NCBI GenBank assembly: GCA_964419335.1
Contig: CAYQOX010000015.1
Span: 1 to 64,000 of the forward strand
From: CAYQOX01 sp964419335
GTDB taxonomy: Bacteria; Hinthialibacterota; Hinthialibacteria; Hinthialibacterales; Hinthialibacteraceae
Length of the DNA: 64,000 bases
Direction of reading: 5' to 3'
The translations under genes were made by a program, and so were the position numbers. The stretch's first letter is position 1. Each line of letters begins with the position of its first letter. Of this stretch, positions 44,626 through 54,900 are shown in pieces. The notes beneath the pieces were generated by a model. The model saw nothing but the letters and a program-made list of their open reading frames with translations. It was not told the DNA's origin and ran no database searches.

Positions 44626-45029
44626 CGTTGCCAAAATCAACCAACGAATTTTGATCCTATTTCTAATCCAGGGAAATAGCCTTGCCCATCCGATCTCCCT
44701 ATCGATCATTTAAATCTCATCAAAAAGTACCCTGCATTGTCCTTCGTTTTACTTCTGTTGTCAAATAGGAATATGTTTCTAAGACAAACATTCTCCTAAA
44801 ATTCCTTAAGACCTTATCTTCAAAACAACCCTATTGTACCTCGCCCTTCTCTCAACCACCAAGGGTTAATTTCGGGTATCCTCGATTTGAAAAACCTCCC
44901 GCAGCCCTCCCTGTCTTTATGAATTCGCGTCTGACCACCCCTCCCTCAAAAACTCGAATGCATTCAATAAGATAATATCCGATTTTCTTCCATTTTCTTC
45001 ACAATGTATTATATTTTCCACTTTACACC
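44626..45029. other. intergenic region between the phoH cluster and asd
   Basis: About 400 AT-rich bases in a divergent arrangement. It must hold promoters for both directions. No gene, repeat or terminator was recognised. Confidence 0.5.
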
Positions 45030-45057
45030 TTGGTTTCCATTAAAGAAACGATACAAT
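45030..45057 (+). promoter_or_regulatory. candidate sigma-70 promoter for asd
   Basis: TTGGTT (45030-45035) and TACAAT (45052-45057) are separated by 16 bases, and lie 60 bases before the asd start codon. The -10 matches five of six consensus bases. Confidence 0.4.
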
Positions 45058-45117
45058 CTCTCATCAAACCCCACATAGAGTACGGGAATTCTTATCAAAT
45101 TTTGGAGAAATGTAATC

Positions 45118-46188
45118 ATGCAAAAGAAAAAGGCTGCGATATTAGGTGCAACGGGTGTCGCGGGTCAACAATTCATCGATGCGTTGATTGGCCACCCCTG
45201 GTTCGAAATCTCAGGTCTCTTCGCCTCGACTCGCTCCGCAGGCAAGAAATACGGGATCGCCGCCACCTGGCATTCTTCTTACCCTCTTCCCGAAGAGATT
45301 GCCTCCATGGATGTCGCCAATATCGATGACGTGGTCGGCCGGTTGGATGAATACGATATTGTCTTTTCCGCGCTCCCTACCGATATCGCAAAAGAAATCG
45401 AAGGGAAAGCCGCTCAACAAAAACCGGTCATCAGTACCGCCTCAGCCTATCGCTACGAGGAGGATGTTCCCATCCTGGTTCCCGAAGTCAACGCCGAACA
45501 CTCCCCCTTAATCGAAAAACAAAAAAAGAATCGTGGATGGAAGGGTTTTGTCGTCCCAGGTCCCAACTGTACCACCATGGGACTCATCATTTCTCTCAAA
45601 CCCATTCACATCAACTTTGGCATCAAACGCGTCTTTATGACTTCTCTACAAGCCCTTTCCGGTGCTGGCTATCCTGGCCATCCGGCGATGGATATGGTCG
45701 ACAACATCATCCCCTTTATCGCCAAGGAAGAAGGCAAAGTTGTCATCGAAACCGTCAAAACCCTGGGACACATGGAAGGGAATGACGTAAAAGCCTGTGA
45801 TTTTCCCGTCAGCTGCACATGCACCCGCGTACCCACCATCGATGGACATTTCCTCTCTATCTTCGTCGAAACCGAAAAACCCTGCTCCCCCGATGATTAC
45901 AAAAAAGCCATCGAGGAATATAACACGGCCTGCTACAAAGAATTCGGTGAATTACCTTCCGCTCCCCAAGAAACCATCGTCATCAAAGACGAAGATAATC
46001 GCCCCCAACCTCGGCTCGACCGCGAACTGGGGGATGGTATGTCTACCGCCGTGGGACGAATCCGCAAAAACGAGGCCTTTCTAGAAAAGGGTCTCACTTA
46101 CTGTGCTTTGTCCCACAACACGAAACGCGGTGCCGCCAAAGGCGAACTTTTAGCCGCCGAATACCTCATGACCAAAGGCTATTTCTAA
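45118..46188 (+). CDS. asd: aspartate-semialdehyde dehydrogenase (archaeal/fungal type)
   Basis: The 356-residue enzyme reduces aspartyl phosphate to aspartate semialdehyde, the branch point to lysine, threonine and methionine. It has the NADP fold AAILGATGVAGQQF, the catalytic cysteine in VVPGPNCTTMGL and SLQALSGAGYPG, and a late CTRVPTIDGHF. The sequence pattern is that of the archaeal/eukaryotic-like subfamily rather than E. coli Asd; such enzymes occur in scattered bacteria. GGAG lies ten bases before the ATG. A strong terminator follows, so it is a single-gene unit. Confidence 0.93.
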   Translation: MQKKKAAILGATGVAGQQFIDALIGHPWFEISGLFASTRSAGKKYGIAATWHSSYPLPEEIASMDVANIDDVVGRLDEYDIVFSALPTDIAKEIEGKAAQQKPVISTASAYRYEEDVPILVPEVNAEHSPLIEKQKKNRGWKGFVVPGPNCTTMGLIISLKPIHINFGIKRVFMTSLQALSGAGYPGHPAMDMVDNIIPFIAKEEGKVVIETVKTLGHMEGNDVKACDFPVSCTCTRVPTIDGHFLSIFVETEKPCSPDDYKKAIEEYNTACYKEFGELPSAPQETIVIKDEDNRPQPRLDRELGDGMSTAVGRIRKNEAFLEKGLTYCALSHNTKRGAAKGELLAAEYLMTKGYF

Positions 46189-46228
46189 TTCTCTGCAACT
46201 TAAACCATCCCTTATAACAACATCCTCA

Positions 46229-46256
46229 AAGAGGCCGCATCTGGCCTCTTTTTTCT
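46229..46256 (+). terminator. intrinsic terminator of asd
   Basis: AAGAGGCC (46229-46236) pairs with GGCCTCTT (46243-46250) around a six-base loop and is followed by TTTTCTTT. It lies 40 bases after the asd stop. Confidence 0.92.
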
Positions 46257-46334
46257 TTCTCGGATATAATAATATCTAGAATCTAACTCCTATTCTTCAA
46301 CTATACAATATACCGAGCCAAAGAGGAAACAACC

Positions 46335-46586
46335 ATGACCATTAGTCGGGAAAATTTAATCCGCATTCTTGGTTCCGAAAAAGTAGAAAAAGCCGAGTCT
46401 CTCAGTGCAGAGGAGTTTGACGAACTGAAGTGGGAACTTCTCCCCCAACTCCTGCAAGCTTACGAAAAAATTGACCACATCCCCTACTTCGAAGCCCGGC
46501 GTTCCTACCTCTTAGGACTCCCCGAACCTCTACAAATCGCCCTCGTACGCCATATTTTTGAAGAAGAAAAAATCACCCCTCTATAA
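46335..46586 (+). CDS. small soluble protein of unknown function
   Basis: The 83-residue product is not of a family I recognise. It is acidic and predicted to be mostly helical (NLIRILGSEKVEKAESLSAEE, LKWELLPQLLQAYEKI). GAGG lies about eight bases before the ATG. It has no signal peptide or membrane segment. It stands alone between the asd terminator and a convergent coiled-coil gene whose stop is 40 bases away. Confidence 0.75.
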   Translation: MTISRENLIRILGSEKVEKAESLSAEEFDELKWELLPQLLQAYEKIDHIPYFEARRSYLLGLPEPLQIALVRHIFEEEKITPL

Positions 46587-46626
46587 ACTCCTCCCCCCCC
46601 GGAATCTCTCAACCAAGCCTAAATAA

Positions 46627-47718
46627 TCACCTTCCCCGGCGGCTCATAAAAGCCATCCGCGGTTTTTGTTTTTTCCCATCTCCACTCTCTTCATACGCAC
46701 CGACTTCTTCCGAGAGGGAATCCTCTTCCTCCTCCGTTTCAAACAAGGAACGGCTCTTTTGTTCCACCTTCTGCGATTCACTCAAGGCTTTTTGCCCCCC
46801 CACACTTTCTCCCAATTCACCCTCCCGAAAACGTAGCGTCCATTGCAGCCCTTCACGCTCCATACAAGTTAAATGCGCATGCCCCTCAAATCCATTCGGA
46901 ATCTCACCCAAAAGTGCAAATGTCATTTCCCATTTACTTGCACGCCCTAACTGCGTACTTTCTCCATCCCGAAAAGTCGTCAGTAACCGTTGATAAGCCG
47001 CCATAAATTTCTGCCGAAAAGATTCGATTTTTTGTTGACATTGCTCTTCCAACAGTTTCTCCACCCTTTGAAGATCATCCAGCGTATACCCCAGTTTTTC
47101 TTCCGTTAACTCATTCTGCTCCATCATTTGCTTGGTAATTCGGCTACGTTCTAGCAGTTCTGTTTTTTCAGAGGCCATCGCAGCTAATTGTGGCCCAATC
47201 TCCTGAATCTCTTCCAATAAATTGCTGACAAACCGTTCCGATTGCTCAAATTGACGTTGTATTAATGTACGATTCTTCCCTAAGGCCTCTTGCAAAAACT
47301 CCAATAACGACAAATCATGAGCCACCGCCATAATCAATTGCTTCATATTACTTACATGGGTGGAAACCATTTCCATCGTTGTTAACTTCCAAGTCGGCAG
47401 AGGCCCCTCTTCACGCAATTTATGTAAAACCGCATCCGCTGATTGCAAATATTGAATAAGTTGTTCCTCTAACAACCAAAACGCCCCCTCCCCGTTAATT
47501 ACACTTGTAAGCCCTTGCCCGTCATACTCATTACGTAATTCATACTCGATCGAATATAATTGCTGGCGCAGTTGCTGAAACTGCTCTTCTCCCACCTCCC
47601 AGGGATGCTCTTTTCCAGTGAGTTTTTCAAACGATAAAGAATGAATGTGGGCTGAATGCAAGAATTCATTCAAATGGTTGGAAAGCAATATTGCAGGTCT
47701 GCTGTACATTTTTCCCAT
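46627..47718 (-). CDS. coiled-coil protein of unknown function
   Basis: The 363-residue product is not of a recognised family. Much of it is helical and Gln/Glu/Leu-rich with probable coiled coils (about 45-70 and 170-245, for example QLRQQLYSIEYELRNEY and LDDLQRVEKLLEEQCQQK). From about 315 it becomes a charged low-complexity tail (ETEEEEDSLSEEVGAYEES) ending in a basic tip MSRRGR. No signal peptide or transmembrane helix is seen. It converges on the small gene at 46335. The start ATG 47718 has no clear ribosome binding site; MYSRPAILL three codons in is an alternative. Confidence 0.78.
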   Translation of the reverse strand: MGKMYSRPAILLSNHLNEFLHSAHIHSLSFEKLTGKEHPWEVGEEQFQQLRQQLYSIEYELRNEYDGQGLTSVINGEGAFWLLEEQLIQYLQSADAVLHKLREEGPLPTWKLTTMEMVSTHVSNMKQLIMAVAHDLSLLEFLQEALGKNRTLIQRQFEQSERFVSNLLEEIQEIGPQLAAMASEKTELLERSRITKQMMEQNELTEEKLGYTLDDLQRVEKLLEEQCQQKIESFRQKFMAAYQRLLTTFRDGESTQLGRASKWEMTFALLGEIPNGFEGHAHLTCMEREGLQWTLRFREGELGESVGGQKALSESQKVEQKSRSLFETEEEEDSLSEEVGAYEESGDGKKQKPRMAFMSRRGR

Positions 47719-47849
47719 AGATCACACCCCTCGTTCCCCCTATCTAAAAATATTCTATCGATACACTGCCCACACATACAAAAAACTATCCCTTTGCCAA
47801 ACTGTACCAAAGTTCATGAAGGAAAAAGAAATAGCTCTAGAACAGCCAA

Positions 47850-47915
47850 TTACTTGAATATTCCATAAACAATAAAACCTAACCCTAAAAAAGTCCCTAA
47901 CAAAATAGGTACCAT
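47850..47915 (-). CDS. candidate 21-residue membrane miniprotein
   Basis: An open frame of 21 codons encodes MVPILLGTFLGLGFIVYG plus a short basic end, almost exactly one transmembrane helix with a lysine at the C-terminus. It is preceded at the ideal distance of seven bases by a strong GAGGAG (47923-47928), which intergenic DNA here otherwise lacks. A longer in-frame version (to 47957, 35 residues with a basic N-terminal helix) has no ribosome binding site. Single-helix miniproteins of this size commonly act as accessory subunits of membrane enzymes; no such enzyme is adjacent. It lies 130 bases upstream of the coiled-coil gene on the same strand. Confidence 0.45.
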   Translation of the reverse strand: MVPILLGTFLGLGFIVYGIFK

Positions 47916-47957
47916 CAATTTTCTCCTCAACATTTTCAAAACAATATCATTACTCAT

Positions 47958-48212
47958 TTCGCTTTAATTCATTAACGAAAAAAAACTAGAATAACCCCCT
48001 CCAAGAATAACATGCAAAAATTCAGCATGCCCAATCCCATCACCGAATAAAACCTAATAAACGTTCTTCAATAATTCACTACGAAAAAACAAGAAATTCC
48101 GCCTCGCTATTTCTCAGAAACGTAATGAATTCTGTCATTTCATACCGAACACCAAGTATATTCTAACAAATCATAGGCAATTTGCAACTAAAATACCAAA
48201 AAAAACCACAAG
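47958..48212. other. AT-rich spacer between the ferredoxin terminator and the miniprotein
   Basis: Very AT-rich DNA, probably including the promoter of the downstream minus-strand genes. No gene, repeat or confident promoter was recognised. Confidence 0.4.
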
Positions 48213-48239
48213 AAAAAAGGATGACCTTTCATGTCATCC
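48213..48239 (-). terminator. intrinsic terminator of the ferredoxin gene
   Basis: On the minus strand GGATGAC pairs with GTCATCC around a seven-base loop and is followed by TTTTTTC. It lies 50 bases after the ferredoxin stop. Confidence 0.85.
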
Positions 48240-48287
48240 TCTACTTTCAGACAGAGTAATACCCATATTTTAAATAAGAATTAATAA

Positions 48288-48521
48288 TTATTCACCATCA
48301 TCACCGATGGATTCAGTTGGACATTCTGCCATGGCTTCTTTCATGGCCTCTTCTTCTTCCTCATTTTCCGGTTGCTTGAAGACCAAGCAATGATCTCCTT
48401 CATCGCTCTCTTTAATATTATTGGGAGCGATATCCACACAGACCATACACATCGTGCAGTTCTGATCGATGTAATACTTACCTGCCACGTTGTCTTCCCA
48501 TTTTTCGCTTAATTCTGCCAT
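48288..48521 (-). CDS. single-cluster [4Fe-4S] ferredoxin
   Basis: The 77-residue protein has CTMCMVCVDIAP and a distant ECP that together supply four cysteines for one cluster, the pattern of monocluster ferredoxins in Desulfovibrio and Thermotoga. The second half is very acidic (ENEEEEEAMKEAM). It would carry low-potential electrons in the cytoplasm. The open frame extends to 48578, but ATG 48521 has GAGG nine bases upstream and begins the family sequence. It has its own candidate promoter and terminator. Confidence 0.93.
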   Translation of the reverse strand: MAELSEKWEDNVAGKYYIDQNCTMCMVCVDIAPNNIKESDEGDHCLVFKQPENEEEEEAMKEAMAECPTESIGDDGE

Positions 48522-48626
48522 AATCTTTGCCTCAACTGCCCCGAAGGGAATTTTCGGAGAAACGAATAAAAAGACCAACTTTTTATCCGTTCACTCCTTT
48601 ATGAGTTAAATAAACTCCTTTTTTGG

Positions 48627-48654
48627 AGTCTAAAACACGAGAATAAATCGTCAA
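48627..48654 (-). promoter_or_regulatory. candidate sigma-70 promoter of the ferredoxin gene
   Basis: On the minus strand TTGACG (complement of 48649-48654) and TAGACT (complement of 48627-48632) are 16 bases apart. A short ACTCC-A6-GGAGT inverted repeat (48614-48629) overlaps the downstream edge. Confidence 0.4.
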
Positions 48655-48844
48655 GTGTGATAAACCTGAAATACTCGGGTTCTTGCGTATTATTCTTATT
48701 TTGTAACCAGTCCACAAGAGATACAGCCCATTTTTCCCTACAAAAAGAATTTCTACTCCTTCTCCCTAAATATTCTTAAAAAAGGATTTACGCCATCATC
48801 CAATTCGAATACATTAAAATGATCAATGGGAAGGAATCCAATCA

Positions 48845-51800
48845 ATGTCAAAACTCATAGAATCACTATCTCAGTGGCTACAAACGCATTTCCTCGACGA
48901 AAAATGGCTTCTCGTACCCAATCGCCGGATTGGCATACAAATGGTCGACCATGTGAGTCTCACAGGCTGCGCATGCGTAAACCTGCACATCAAAACGTTT
49001 CCCGCCCTCCTCATGGATTTTATGGGGGAAGACCTTCGCCAATCCGGCCTTCGCTGGCTGGATGTCACTGGCGCTTCCCTCTTACTAGAACAACTCTGGC
49101 ACCAAAACCCACCCTCGGCCTATCTATCAAACCTACAAACCACCCCAGAACTCTTTCAAACCCTTTTTCGAACCTTTGAATCCATCCGTTTCTCCGGCCT
49201 TTCCCATAACCACCTCGACCGCACTCATTTTGAAGTCCCCATCAAAGGCAAAGAGTTAATCTCCCTCTATCAGGCCTATGAAGAAGCCCTCTCCCAACAC
49301 AATCTCATCGACTACGCAGGCATCCTCCATCGCTGCCTCAAACAGGAACCTTGGAAAACCTACGAAGTTTTCTGGTTAATGCCCGAAGATAGGTTACTCA
49401 ATCCCTTGGAAAAAAAACTCTGGCAATCCCTCCCTCCGAAAAAACGCGCTACCTTGCCCGTCGACCCCATAAAAACCGGGCCCGCCCCTTCCCAACAAAC
49501 CTTTTCCCAAATTGAAAGCCTGGGTTGGCTCCCCTCGCCCACCAACGCTCCCATAACCAAAGACGACGGCACCGTACACTTTTTTCGAGCCATCGGTGAA
49601 AGCAACGAAGTTCGCGAGGTCTTCCGCCGCTGCCTCACCCAAGCCGAAAAACTCGATCAAATCGAAATCCTTTATAGCGACCGCGAAACCTACCTCCCTC
49701 TATTCTACGAAATTGCCCAAGATATAGCCCTGCCAGACGAAAACCAGTCACTCCCCCTCACCTTCGCCGACGGCATCCCCGCCCGCTACGCCAAACCGGG
49801 ACGTGCCTTAATGGCCTGGGTGGATTGGATCCAAAACAATTACCCCCAATCCAAACTTATTCCTATGCTGCGCGAACGCCTGATCCAACTCCCCCAAGAC
49901 CTGCCTGCTCCCTGGCACAATCACGACAAACTGGCCAACCTTTTACGCAGCATGCCCATCGGTTTTGGCGGCAAGCCGCGTTATCTCGAAATCTTGGATA
50001 CCCAGCGCCGCGGCTACGAAAATCAATTACAAGAAAAATTACACCCCCTAGAAGAAGATGATGACTTCGACGAAGAACAATATAAACAATCGATCCAAAA
50101 CAAAATCAACGGCATCCATGCCCTTACCCAACTCATCCAAACTCTCTTCGATCATAGCCTCTTTAATCATTCTTCCAATGAACCAATCCTGGATCAGGCC
50201 CAAGATTTTCTCCAAAATCTTACCTCTTGCTCCACGGAACTCGACAATTACACCCGGGGGAAATTCTTCGATGAGATCACGACCCTGCGCGAATGGCTTC
50301 ACTTCACTCCAGAAAACACAAGCCTCGACATTTGGCACTGGCTCTCTCAACTCCCGCTTCGCACCCAAGTCATGGGCAGCGGTCCTCGTCCCGGCCATCT
50401 CCATATCGCCAATCTCTATTCCGGCGGCTATTCAGGCCGCCCCCACACCTACATCACCGGTCTCGACGACAGTCGTTTCCCGGGGGGAGCTGTTCAGGAT
50501 CCACTCTTACTCGACAAAGAACGCGCCCGCCTGTCTCCCGACTTGCCCCCTTCTCAACAAAAAGTCCAGGAAAAACTCCACCTCTTCCATCACCTCATCG
50601 CCCGCTTGCGTGGCCAACTCACCCTCAGTTACTCCTGCTACGATCTCATCGACGATCGCGAACTCTTTCCCGCCAATGCCTTCCTCACCGCTTACCGTAT
50701 CCTTTCCGGCAATCCCGGCGGCAGCCACTGTGATTTAATCCAATGGCTCGAACCTCCAGCAGCCTTCGCCCCTCGAAAAGAAGAATCATGCCTCAACGAA
50801 AGCCAGTGGTGGTTATGGCGCTTTTGCCATCAGGATCAACCTAAAAACCCGCGTGAGCTTCTCGCTTTCCGCTACCCCCACCTCAAAGACGGCTTCATCG
50901 CTCAATCCCTCCGCGACAGCGAAACCTTTACCCCCTTCGACGGCAGCATTACCCAAGCGGGCGAGATTCTTTCTCCCAAAAAAACCACAGGCCTAACCAT
51001 GTCCGCCAGTTCCTTTGAAAACCTAGGCAAATGCCCCCTGCGCTTCTTCTTCCGTTATGCCCTGGGCATCAAGCCTCCCGAGGAACTCACCATCGAACCC
51101 GATCGTTGGCTAGACCACGCTGCCTATGGAAGCCTTCTCCACCACGTTTTCGAAGAGTTCTATTCCCAACTCGTAAATCAAGGTGAATTACCTGCCTACA
51201 ATCGTCATTATTCTCTCCTTCACGAAATCTTAGACCGGCACATTGATGAAAATCGAAGGCGTTACCCTCCTCCCTCCGAAGAAGCCTTTCACCGCCAACG
51301 CGAAGAATTCTACGAAGCCATCAACATTTTTTTGAAAGATGAAGAAGAATTCTGCAAAACCAGCTACCCCCAACAACTGGAAGCCGAAATCGGGATGGAG
51401 AAAGACAACCCCTGGTGGATACGCTTCCCCGATGGCAGTGAAATCAAAGTCCGTGGCCGCTTGGATCGCTTAGACCGCCTCGATCCCCAAAAAGATCTTT
51501 TTGCCCTTTGGGATTACAAAACCGGCCGCCCCTATAGTCATGTCGATAAAGACCCCTTCCGTCAGGGACGCCTCCTCCAGCATATCCTTTACTTACTCAT
51601 GACCAATCGATGGATCAAAATACATTACTCCCCTCAGGCTGAAGTTCTCCGTTTCGGTTTCTTCTTCCCCAGCATCCGCGGCGAGGGAGAGCGCCTCTGC
51701 TGGAACCAGGAAATGCTCCAAGATGGCCAAACCATCTTGGCCGCCCTCACCTCCCTCATCGACTCGGGCTCCTTTCCAGCTACCGATGATAAACAGGACT

Positions 51801-51931
51801 GCCTTTATTGCGATTACCAGACCATCTGCGGCGATCTCCAGCAAACCGTTCTCCGCAGTCAAAAGAAATTACTCAATCCCAAAAACACGACTCTCGAACC
51901 CTTTGCGAAATTACGGGAGAAATCATCATGA
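48845..51931 (+). CDS. addB: AddB-like helicase-nuclease subunit with iron-sulphur cluster
   Basis: The 1028-residue protein matches the AddB/RecB-nuclease type: an N-terminal inactivated helicase-like region (WLLVPNRRIGIQMVD in place of a Walker A), and a C-terminal PD-(D/E)XK nuclease with VRGRLDRLDRLD and FALWDYKTGRP. Four cysteines, Cys730 (in GKCPLRFFFRYALGI) and Cys986, Cys989, Cys995 (in CLYCDYQTIC), have the spacing of the AddB 4Fe-4S clasp around the nuclease. With AddA it resects double-strand breaks for recombination. GGAAGGA precedes the ATG. Its stop overlaps the addA start by four bases. Shorter than B. subtilis AddB (about 1166 residues). Confidence 0.9.
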   Translation: MSKLIESLSQWLQTHFLDEKWLLVPNRRIGIQMVDHVSLTGCACVNLHIKTFPALLMDFMGEDLRQSGLRWLDVTGASLLLEQLWHQNPPSAYLSNLQTTPELFQTLFRTFESIRFSGLSHNHLDRTHFEVPIKGKELISLYQAYEEALSQHNLIDYAGILHRCLKQEPWKTYEVFWLMPEDRLLNPLEKKLWQSLPPKKRATLPVDPIKTGPAPSQQTFSQIESLGWLPSPTNAPITKDDGTVHFFRAIGESNEVREVFRRCLTQAEKLDQIEILYSDRETYLPLFYEIAQDIALPDENQSLPLTFADGIPARYAKPGRALMAWVDWIQNNYPQSKLIPMLRERLIQLPQDLPAPWHNHDKLANLLRSMPIGFGGKPRYLEILDTQRRGYENQLQEKLHPLEEDDDFDEEQYKQSIQNKINGIHALTQLIQTLFDHSLFNHSSNEPILDQAQDFLQNLTSCSTELDNYTRGKFFDEITTLREWLHFTPENTSLDIWHWLSQLPLRTQVMGSGPRPGHLHIANLYSGGYSGRPHTYITGLDDSRFPGGAVQDPLLLDKERARLSPDLPPSQQKVQEKLHLFHHLIARLRGQLTLSYSCYDLIDDRELFPANAFLTAYRILSGNPGGSHCDLIQWLEPPAAFAPRKEESCLNESQWWLWRFCHQDQPKNPRELLAFRYPHLKDGFIAQSLRDSETFTPFDGSITQAGEILSPKKTTGLTMSASSFENLGKCPLRFFFRYALGIKPPEELTIEPDRWLDHAAYGSLLHHVFEEFYSQLVNQGELPAYNRHYSLLHEILDRHIDENRRRYPPPSEEAFHRQREEFYEAINIFLKDEEEFCKTSYPQQLEAEIGMEKDNPWWIRFPDGSEIKVRGRLDRLDRLDPQKDLFALWDYKTGRPYSHVDKDPFRQGRLLQHILYLLMTNRWIKIHYSPQAEVLRFGFFFPSIRGEGERLCWNQEMLQDGQTILAALTSLIDSGSFPATDDKQDCLYCDYQTICGDLQQTVLRSQKKLLNPKNTTLEPFAKLREKSS

Positions 51932-54900
51932 CCACCCATCCCCCAGATCAACCCAACCGCGAGATCATCGAACACGAACTCAACCAAACCCTCCTCGTCG
52001 AAGCCGCCGCCGGCACCGGAAAAACCACCGGCATGATCCAGCGCATGATCGCCCTTCTGCGCGAAAAGAAAACCACTGTCGAGCACATCGCCGCCGTAAC
52101 CTTCACCCGCAAAGCCGCCTCCGAACTACGCGCCCGCTTCCAAGCCCAACTGGAAGAAGAAGCCAAAACCGCATCGCCCCAAACAAAAGTACGTTTCCTC
52201 CAGGCTCTCGACCATCTTGATCAAAGCTTCATCGGCACCATCCACTCCTTCTGTGCACGTTTATTACGCGAACGCCCAGTCGAAGCGGGGATTGATCTCG
52301 CCTTTCAAGAACTGGACGACATCGAAGATTCGCTTCTCCGCAAACAAGCCTGGGATGAGTATGTAGCCCGACTCTACGCGCATAACGACCCGATTCTTGG
52401 AGAGATTGAAAAACTGGGCTTGCGGCTCCCTCAACTCGAAGAGGTCTTTATGCGTTTCGCCGATTTTCCCGATGTTGACCAATGGCCTTCTGATCCCCCC
52501 CCTTCTCCCGATTTTTCCTCCCTTAAACAAAAAATCCGTTCCTACGCTCATTACATGGAACAATTCTCAACAGAATTTTCCGGCTATAGCGGCAATGACA
52601 AACTCATTCCACTGTACCGCATCATCCCCCGCCTCGTGAGTTACGCCCGGGAAGATCGCCTCGCCAGCTGGATGAATATCCTCGAACGCTTCGGACTCGA
52701 AGAACGCGAGAAACTAGTCATCCAAAAGGATTGGCCCGGCAAAAAAGAACAGGCCCTCGCCGAACAAGAACTTTGGAATCGCTTCATCCGCGAAGTCGCC
52801 GCCCCCAATCTCCGATCCTGGTACGCCATCCGCTACCATCTCATTCTCCAAGCCATTCAACCTGCCATCGACGATTATCAACGCTTAAAACAAGCCTCCG
52901 GCAGTCTGAATTTCCAAGACCTGCTTCTTCTCACCGCCCGTTTGCTGCGAAATTATCCCGAAGTCCGCAAAGATTTCAGCCAGCGATATACCCATCTCCT
53001 CATCGATGAATTTCAAGACACCGACCCCATCCAAGCCGAGGTCATGCTCTTACTCACCGCCACCGACCCCCAAGAGCAGGATTGGACCCGTTGCCGCCCG
53101 CGCAAGGGGTCTCTCTTCGTCGTCGGGGATCCCAAGCAATCTATCTACCGTTTTCGCCGCGCCGACATCGTCACCTACAACCGAGTTAAAACCATCATTC
53201 AACAAAGCGGCGGCAAGCTAATCTCTCTTTCCGCCAATTTCCGCACCATCCCTTCGGTACTCACCTGGGTCAACGATGTGTTCGCTCAACATTTCCCCTC
53301 GAAAGCCAATGAATACGCCCCGCAATACATCGATCTTCTCCCCGGCAAAAACGAGCCCCACGCAAAAGAAGATAATCCAATCCAAAAGATTGAGATCCCC
53401 AATGAACACAAGAAGAATGACGACATCCTCCTCCACGAATCATCTCTCATCGCCGACACCATCCTTCACCAAATCCAACACCACCAACGCCAACCCGGCG
53501 ATTTTATGATCATCACCCGCAACACCAAAAATCTAAGCCTTTACGCTCAGCAATTACAAGAACGCAAAATCCCCCACCGGGTCAGCGGCGGGACCTCTCT
53601 CAACGACATCCGCCAATTACGCGAGTTACATACCTGCCTCTTAGCCCTCACCCAGCCGGACAATCCCGTCTATCTCGTCGCTGTCTTACGCGGTTCCTTA
53701 TTCGGCCTCAGCGATCCCCAACTCTTCGAGTTCAAACAAGCAGGAGGCGCATTCCACTATCATTATGAGCTGCCCACAGACCTCTCTGCGGAAACCCGCG
53801 AACAATTCAGCTACGCCTTCGCATGCCTGAAAAGATACAACCGCTGGCTGCATCACTACCCCCCCATCAGTGCGATCCAAAAAATCATGGACAATTTAGG
53901 CCTAACCGCCCAAGCCGTACTCGAACCAGGAGGCAACGAAAAAACCGGTGGGCTGCTCAAAGCCTTGGAAGTACTCCGCGATTTACAAAAGTCATTTTGG
54001 TCCTTAGAAGATCTCCTCACCCATCTCGATGAAATGATTACCCAGGAAATCAAATATGACACCCTCCCCGCCCTGCCCCAAGAGGACAGCCACGTCCAAA
54101 TCATGAATCTCCACAAAGCCAAAGGACTGGAAGCCCCCGTGGTTTTTCTCGCCGATCCCACCGGCGATTTTGACCACGGCGTGGATACCCACATCGACCG
54201 TACAGGCTCTACCTCCACCGGCTATCTATGCGTCACCGCACAAAGAGGCTATCACCCCAAACCCATCGCCCAACCTCTCGCATGGCAAAAAATCGAACCC
54301 ATCGAAAAACAGTTTCTCGAAGCCGAAGACACCCGCCTCTTCTATGTCGCTGCCACCCGTGCGGGCGAGAAACTCACCATCTCCCAGCGGCAAACTTTTC
54401 AAAATCGTAATCCCTGGAAATTTTTCCAAGAAGCGCTCTCCAACGCCCCTCAACTCACTTCTCCCCAAGAAAAACCTACCCCCATCATCACCCGCTCTGC
54501 CATCGTTTCAGAAGATATCAAACAATCAGTGCAGCGCATCAAAAATCAGTGGGAAGAAACCCTCCAACCCACCTACGAAGTCCGAGCCGCCAAAACCCTG
54601 GCACACATGCCCCCCTCGGGCGATCCCGCCCCCGAAGAATCCGGTATGAAATGGGGTAACGTCATCCACCTGCTCCTCTGGCACGCCATGCAAAACCCCC
54701 ACGCAGATCTAACCCCCCTTGCCCATAATGCTTTCCGTAGCGAGGAACTTAACCTAGAGCATCTTCCCGCCGCCCTGGAAACCATTCAGTCCGTAATCCA
54801 ATCCCCCATCTGGCAGCGCGCTCTGCAAAGCCCCCGCCGCTTCATGGAAGTGCCTTTTTCTATTCAACTCGAAAACGATCCCCAACCTGTCTTGATTCGC

